Origin: Pseudomonas sp. M30-35 | Lineage (GTDB): Bacteria; Pseudomonadota; Gammaproteobacteria; Pseudomonadales; Pseudomonadaceae | Assembly (NCBI RefSeq): GCF_002163625.1 | Contig: NZ_CP020892.1 | Location: forward strand, 1,798,001-1,862,000 | DNA length: 64,000 bases | Direction of reading: 5' to 3' | The notes under the pieces: generated by a model | Told to the model about the DNA's origin: nothing | Database searches by the model: none | What the model saw: only the letters and a program-made list of their open reading frames with translations | In this document: positions 60,285 to 64,000 of the stretch, one piece after another | Position numbering within the stretch: the stretch's first letter is position 1 | Layout of the letters: every line of letters begins with the position of its first letter | Position numbers and translations under genes: made by a program

Positions 60285-60343
60285 TCTGTGGTGTTTGATC
60301 AGGCGCTGGCTTAGGGCCAGCGTCCATTTTTGAGAGAGTGGAT

Positions 60344-61429
60344 GTGAGCAAGCGAGCCTTTAACTTCTGCGCCGGCCCAGCCGCGCTTCCCGAAGCTGTT
60401 CTGCAACGTGCCCAAGCTGAACTCCTCGACTGGCAGGGTAAAGGCCTGTCAGTGATGGAAATGAGCCATCGCAGTGACGAATACACCGCAATTGCCGAGA
60501 AGGCCGAGCAGGATCTGCGTGATCTGCTGTTCATTCCCTCGAATTACAAAGTCCTGTTTTTGCAGGGCGGTGCCAGCCAACAGTTCGCTGAGATCGCCCT
60601 GAATTTGCTGCCAGAAGACGGTGTGGCTGACTACATCGACACCGGTATCTGGTCGAAGAAAAGCATCGAAGAAGCCAAGCGCTACGGCAACATCAATGTC
60701 GCAGCCAGTGCCAAGCCATACGACTATTTCGCGATTCCTGGGCAAAACGAATGGCAGCTGTCGAAAAATGCTGCCTACGTGCACTACGCCAGTAACGAAA
60801 CCATTGGCGGCCTGCAGTTTGACTGGATTCCGCAAGTGGGTGACGTACCGCTGGTTGCGGATATGTCTTCGGATATCCTTTCGCGCTCGTTGGATGTCTC
60901 CAAGTTCGGCCTGATCTACGCCGGTGCGCAGAAAAACATCGGCCCAAGCGGCTTGGTGGTAGTTATCGTGCGTGAAGACCTGCTGGGCCGCGCGCGCAGT
61001 TCGTGTCCGACCATGCTCAACTACAAGGTCGCAGCTGACAACGGTTCGATGTACAACACCCCGGCGACTTTCTCTTGGTACCTGTCGGGCCTGGTGTTTG
61101 AATGGCTGAAAGAGCAGGGCGGTGTTGCGGCGATGGAAACACGCAATCGCGCCAAAAAAGACCTGCTGTACGGCACCATTGATAGCAGCGGGCTGTATAG
61201 CAACCCGATCACGCCAAATTCACGTTCGTGGATGAACGTGCCGTTCCGTCTGGCTGATGATCGCCTGGACAAGCCATTTTTAGCCGGCGCTGATGCGCGC
61301 GGTTTGTTGAACCTTAAAGGCCACCGTTCAGTTGGCGGCATGCGTGCCTCTATCTATAACGCAGTGGGTCTTGATGCGGTGCAGGCATTGGTTGCCTACA
61401 TGGCTGAGTTCGAGAAGGAGCACGGTTAA
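60344..61429 (+). CDS. serC: SerC, phosphoserine aminotransferase
   Basis: This PLP enzyme of serine and pyridoxine synthesis has 361 residues from the GTG at 60344 (VSKRAFNFCAGPAALP). GAGAG lies 7 bases upstream. A second GTG two codons earlier (60338) is less consistent with homologue length. The PLP lysine is in GAQKNIGPSG, with GGASQQF and MRASIYNA also visible. pheA overlaps by one base (TAATG), so the genes are translationally coupled. It begins the serC-pheA-hisC2-tyrA group. Confidence 0.93.
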   Translation: MSKRAFNFCAGPAALPEAVLQRAQAELLDWQGKGLSVMEMSHRSDEYTAIAEKAEQDLRDLLFIPSNYKVLFLQGGASQQFAEIALNLLPEDGVADYIDTGIWSKKSIEEAKRYGNINVAASAKPYDYFAIPGQNEWQLSKNAAYVHYASNETIGGLQFDWIPQVGDVPLVADMSSDILSRSLDVSKFGLIYAGAQKNIGPSGLVVVIVREDLLGRARSSCPTMLNYKVAADNGSMYNTPATFSWYLSGLVFEWLKEQGGVAAMETRNRAKKDLLYGTIDSSGLYSNPITPNSRSWMNVPFRLADDRLDKPFLAGADARGLLNLKGHRSVGGMRASIYNAVGLDAVQALVAYMAEFEKEHG

Positions 61430-62535
61430 TGTCGGATCAAATCTCCGAGCAAGAATTAAAGGCGCTACGCCTGCGCATTGACAGTCTGGATGAGAAAATC
61501 CTTGAGCTGATCAGTGATCGCGCCCGCTGCGCTGAAGAAGTCGCACGGGTAAAAATGGCTGCGTTGCCAGAAGGCGAAAAACCGGTTTTTTACCGTCCCG
61601 AGCGTGAGGCGCAGGTGCTCAAGCGCGTCATGGACCGTAATGCCGGGCCCTTGGGCAATGAAGAAATGGCTCGTCTGTTTCGTGAAATCATGTCTTCATG
61701 CCTGGCGCTTGAGAATCCGCTGAAAGTGGCTTACCTCGGGCCAGAAGGGACCTTCTCGCAAGCGGCGGCCATGAAGCATTTCGGTCACGCGGTGATTAGC
61801 GTGCCGATGGCGGCAATCGATGAAGTATTCCGTGAAGTGGCTGCCGGTGCAGTGAACTTCGGTGTGGTGCCGGTCGAAAACTCGACCGAAGGTGCGATCA
61901 ACCACACGCTAGACAGCTTCCTTGAGCACGACATGGTGATTTGTGGCGAAGTTGAGCTGCGTATTCACCATCACCTGTTGGTTGGTGAGTCGACCAAGAC
62001 TGACAAGATCACCCGCATCTATTCGCACGCGCAGTCATTGGCGCAGTGCCGTAAGTGGCTGGATGCGCATTTCCCTAATGTTGAGCGTATTGCTGTTTCA
62101 AGCAATGCTGATGCAGCCAAGCGCGTCAAAAGCGAGTGGAATTCAGCGGCGATCGCGGGCGACATGGCTGCGAGCCTGTATGGCTTGACCAAGCTGGCTG
62201 AAAAAATCGAAGACCGTCCGGACAACTCGACGCGCTTCTTGATCATCGGCAGCCAGGAAGTACCACCGACCGGGGATGATAAAACCTCAGTCATTATTTC
62301 CATGAGCAACAAGCCGGGTGCGTTGCATGAGTTGCTGGTGCCGTTTCATCACAATGGTATCGACCTGACGCGCATTGAAACGCGGCCTTCGCGCAGCGGT
62401 AAGTGGACCTATGTGTTCTTCATCGATTTTGTCGGCCATCACCGTGATCCGTTGATCAAGGATGTGCTGGAAAAAATCAATCAGGAAGCAGTCGCGCTAA
62501 AAGTGCTGGGCTCATACCCCAAAGCCGTTCTCTGA
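61429..62535 (+). CDS. pheA: PheA, chorismate mutase / prephenate dehydratase
   Basis: This bifunctional enzyme of 368 residues makes phenylpyruvate from chorismate. Domains: AroQ chorismate mutase (1-92: LRLRIDSLDEKILELISDRARCAEEVARVK in parts), prephenate dehydratase (about 100-270: VAYLGPEGTFSQAA, VPVENSTEGAI) and an ACT domain (about 285-360: KPGALHELLVPFHHNGIDLTRIETRPSR in parts). The ETRPS sequence corresponds to the ESRP phenylalanine feedback site, so allosteric inhibition by Phe is expected. No attenuator leader is evident because the gene is coupled to serC. Confidence 0.95.
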   Translation: MSDQISEQELKALRLRIDSLDEKILELISDRARCAEEVARVKMAALPEGEKPVFYRPEREAQVLKRVMDRNAGPLGNEEMARLFREIMSSCLALENPLKVAYLGPEGTFSQAAAMKHFGHAVISVPMAAIDEVFREVAAGAVNFGVVPVENSTEGAINHTLDSFLEHDMVICGEVELRIHHHLLVGESTKTDKITRIYSHAQSLAQCRKWLDAHFPNVERIAVSSNADAAKRVKSEWNSAAIAGDMAASLYGLTKLAEKIEDRPDNSTRFLIIGSQEVPPTGDDKTSVIISMSNKPGALHELLVPFHHNGIDLTRIETRPSRSGKWTYVFFIDFVGHHRDPLIKDVLEKINQEAVALKVLGSYPKAVL

Positions 62536-62540
62536 TGCTC

Positions 62541-62623
62541 CGTAGGGTGGATGACGCTTCTCCATCCACCAGGACGCGACGTGTGATTTGTGGTGGACAA
62601 GCTTCGCGTTGTCGCACCCTTAC
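62541..62623 (-). repeat. Family A repeat, short inverted copy
   Basis: TAGGGTGGATGACGCTTCTC with CATCCACC at the left is the reverse complement of the second hairpin, and GTGGACAAGCTTCGCGTTGT with CGCACCCT further right is the reverse complement of the first. It separates pheA from hisC2 inside an otherwise tight operon. Confidence 0.75.
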
Positions 62624-62699
62624 GATGGCGTTTTTGTATCCATCACCGGTGGCACCGAATATTCAACAAACGAGTTTTCCGGATTGAACGAGGCAAGCA

Positions 62700-63809
62700 A
62701 TGAGTTGTGATTTCCTCGCGCTGGCGCAGCCAGGCGTGCAAAAACTGTCGCCCTACGTGCCAGGCAAGCCGGTTGATGAGCTGGCGCGTGAGCTGGGTCT
62801 TGATCCAGCCAACATCGTCAAGCTGGCCAGCAATGAAAACCCGCTGGGCCCTAGTCCTAAAGCGCTAGACGCTATTCGTGCTGAGTTGGCGGAGCTGACC
62901 CGTTACCCTGATGGCAATGGTTTTTCATTAAAAAGCCTTTTGGCGCAGCGTTGCGGTGTCGCAACCCAACAAGTGACCCTGGGTAACGGTTCCAACGACA
63001 TTCTTGAGTTGGTTGCCCGTGCTTACCTGGCGCCAGGGCTGAATGCGGTGTTTAGTGAGCACGCCTTCGCGGTGTATCCGATTGCCACGCAGGCCGTTGG
63101 CGCGCAGTGCAATATCGTCCCGGCCAAGGACTTCGGTCATGATCTGGAAGCGATGGCCAAGGCGATCAATGAGCACACGCGTGTGGTGTTCATCGCAAAC
63201 CCCAACAATCCAACCGGCACCTGGTTTGGCCCGCAAGCTTTAGCTGATTTTCTGGCCAAGGTGCCTGAGTCAGTGCTGGTTGTGCTGGATGAGGCGTATA
63301 TCGAATATGCCCACGGCAGTGAACTGCCTGATGGCCTCAATTATTTGAGTCAGTACCCGAATCTGTTGGTGTCGCGCACCTTCTCCAAGGCTTATGGCTT
63401 GGCGGCGCTGCGTGTCGGTTACGGCATCAGTAGCGCGCAAGTGGCGGATATATTGAATCGCGTACGTCAGCCCTTCAACGTCAATAGCTTGGCCCAGGTC
63501 GCTGCGTGTGCCGCGCTTGATGATGTTGAGTATCTGGCGCAAAGCCGCAAGGTCAACGATGACGGCATGGCCCAGCTTGAGGCCGGTTTTCGTGAGCTTG
63601 GTCTTAACTGGATTGCTTCGAAAGGCAACTTCATCGCAGTTGATTTAGCCCGTGATGCAGCGCCGATCAATCAGGCATTGCTGCGCGAAGGCGTTATCGT
63701 CAGGCCAACGGCCAATTACGGCATGCCGACGTATTTGCGTGTGTCCATTGGTCTGCCTGAAGAGAACAAGCGGTTCTTGGCTGCCTTGAACAAGGTGCTT
63801 GGCGCGTGA
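62700..63809 (+). CDS. hisC2: HisC2, histidinol-phosphate / aromatic aminotransferase
   Basis: This class II PLP aminotransferase of 369 residues carries SNENPLGPSPKAL (about 42-54), NGSNDILELVARAY and the PLP lysine in SRTFSKAYGLAALRVGY (about residue 230). Pseudomonads have two HisC paralogues; the copy beside pheA and tyrA is likely to act in aromatic amino acid synthesis (arogenate/phenylpyruvate transamination) as well as on histidinol phosphate. The ATG at 62700 has GAGG 6 bases upstream and gives the family N-terminus. It overlaps tyrA by four bases. Confidence 0.93.
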   Translation: MSCDFLALAQPGVQKLSPYVPGKPVDELARELGLDPANIVKLASNENPLGPSPKALDAIRAELAELTRYPDGNGFSLKSLLAQRCGVATQQVTLGNGSNDILELVARAYLAPGLNAVFSEHAFAVYPIATQAVGAQCNIVPAKDFGHDLEAMAKAINEHTRVVFIANPNNPTGTWFGPQALADFLAKVPESVLVVLDEAYIEYAHGSELPDGLNYLSQYPNLLVSRTFSKAYGLAALRVGYGISSAQVADILNRVRQPFNVNSLAQVAACAALDDVEYLAQSRKVNDDGMAQLEAGFRELGLNWIASKGNFIAVDLARDAAPINQALLREGVIVRPTANYGMPTYLRVSIGLPEENKRFLAALNKVLGA

Positions 63810-64000
63810 CTGAGGTTAAACCTGCTGCAACTGCGTCGCTTGTAACCTGCGCGCAATCGACACCCCCTATGATCGGCCGCCTGGTGGTTGTAGGGCTGGG
63901 TTTGATTGGTGGCTCATTCGCTAAAGGTTTGCGTGAGCGTGGCGTCTGTCGTGAGGTGGTTGGGGTTGATCTCGATCCGCAATCACGTGAGACAGCTGTA
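63806..64000 (+). CDS. tyrA: Prephenate dehydrogenase, N-terminal part (tyrA, possibly fused to aroA)
   Basis: The open end of the window holds 65 codons in one frame. A GTG at 63806 overlaps the hisC2 stop as GTGA; an ATG at 63869 is the alternative start (MIGRLVVVGLGLIGG). The Rossmann motif VVVGLGLIGGSFAKGL and the acidic VGVDLD that follows identify an NAD-dependent TyrA-type dehydrogenase. In pseudomonads the gene after hisC2 is usually a fused TyrA-AroA (EPSP synthase) of about 740 residues, but the fusion part lies outside the window. Confidence 0.85.
   Translation, partial: MTEVKPAATASLVTCAQSTPPMIGRLVVVGLGLIGGSFAKGLRERGVCREVVGVDLDPQSRETAV

Overview
The window looks like chromosomal core of a Pseudomonas-type gammaproteobacterium. 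The evidence is a set of gene neighbourhoods that I recall from P. aeruginosa PAO1: a gbuA/gbuR guanidinobutyrase locus, plcP-agt next to cyaB, a cpx-like cluster, and the run mupP-ubiG-mtaD-mtnA-gyrA-serC-pheA-hisC2-tyrA. Species cannot be fixed from the sequence alone, and all synteny statements are from memory. I see no tRNA, rRNA, CRISPR array, prophage or intact transposase.

Layout. 1-5.8 kb: the 3' end of a TonB-dependent receptor, a 44-codon PA1414-like gene behind a good Anr-type promoter, an Na+/solute symporter, guanidinobutyrase, its LysR regulator (a perfect 24-bp palindrome lies in the divergent gap) and a DTW-domain tRNA modification enzyme. 5.8-21.1 kb: a complete Lap-type biofilm adhesion system. 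It comprises the type I secretion genes lapC, lapB and lapE, a divergent short LapA-like adhesin (2253 aa) with a TAAG cleavage site and two von Willebrand A domains, a small conserved gene, and the c-di-GMP receptor/protease pair lapD-lapG that would control release of the adhesin. 21.2-32.7 kb: a 132-133 bp tandem repeat array, a DUF454 membrane protein, a UPF0149 protein, RecQ, a MarR regulator, a FimV-like LysM protein, a SelW-like protein, an EamA exporter with a CsaA-like protein, an AraC regulator, and the phospholipid-remodelling pair plcP-agt with a candidate Pho box.

32.7-44.6 kb: adenylate cyclase cyaB, an HD-domain protein and an Mpo1-like protein, each bordered by a MITE-like element. 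Then come an AraC regulator, two tandem TrkH potassium transporters, a cysteine-cluster protein, a nitroreductase and a cpx-like envelope stress cluster (membrane coiled-coil protein, response regulator, Spy-like chaperone, sensor kinase) with a CpxR-box-like site. 44.6-50.9 kb: a co-directional block rnm-yciO-trpS-scpA-scpB-rluB joining RNA processing, Trp-tRNA synthesis, chromosome condensation and 23S rRNA pseudouridylation. 51-56 kb: a diguanylate cyclase gene broken by one in-frame amber codon, a YciK-like reductase, mupP, ubiG and the methylthioadenosine deaminase gene. 56-64 kb: mtnA, gyrA, then serC-pheA-hisC2-tyrA, a serine/aromatic amino acid operon that runs off the window.

Two repeat families recur in the gaps. 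Family A (units near 133 bp containing two hairpins) occurs at five places, once as a tandem array. Family B (about 140-160 bp, with 11-bp terminal inverted repeats) occurs at three places, always in the same orientation and at the 3' end of a minus-strand gene. The most unusual points are the adhesin architecture, the nonsense codon in the GGDEF gene, the placement of the repeats at stop codons, and the neighbouring HD and Mpo1-like genes.
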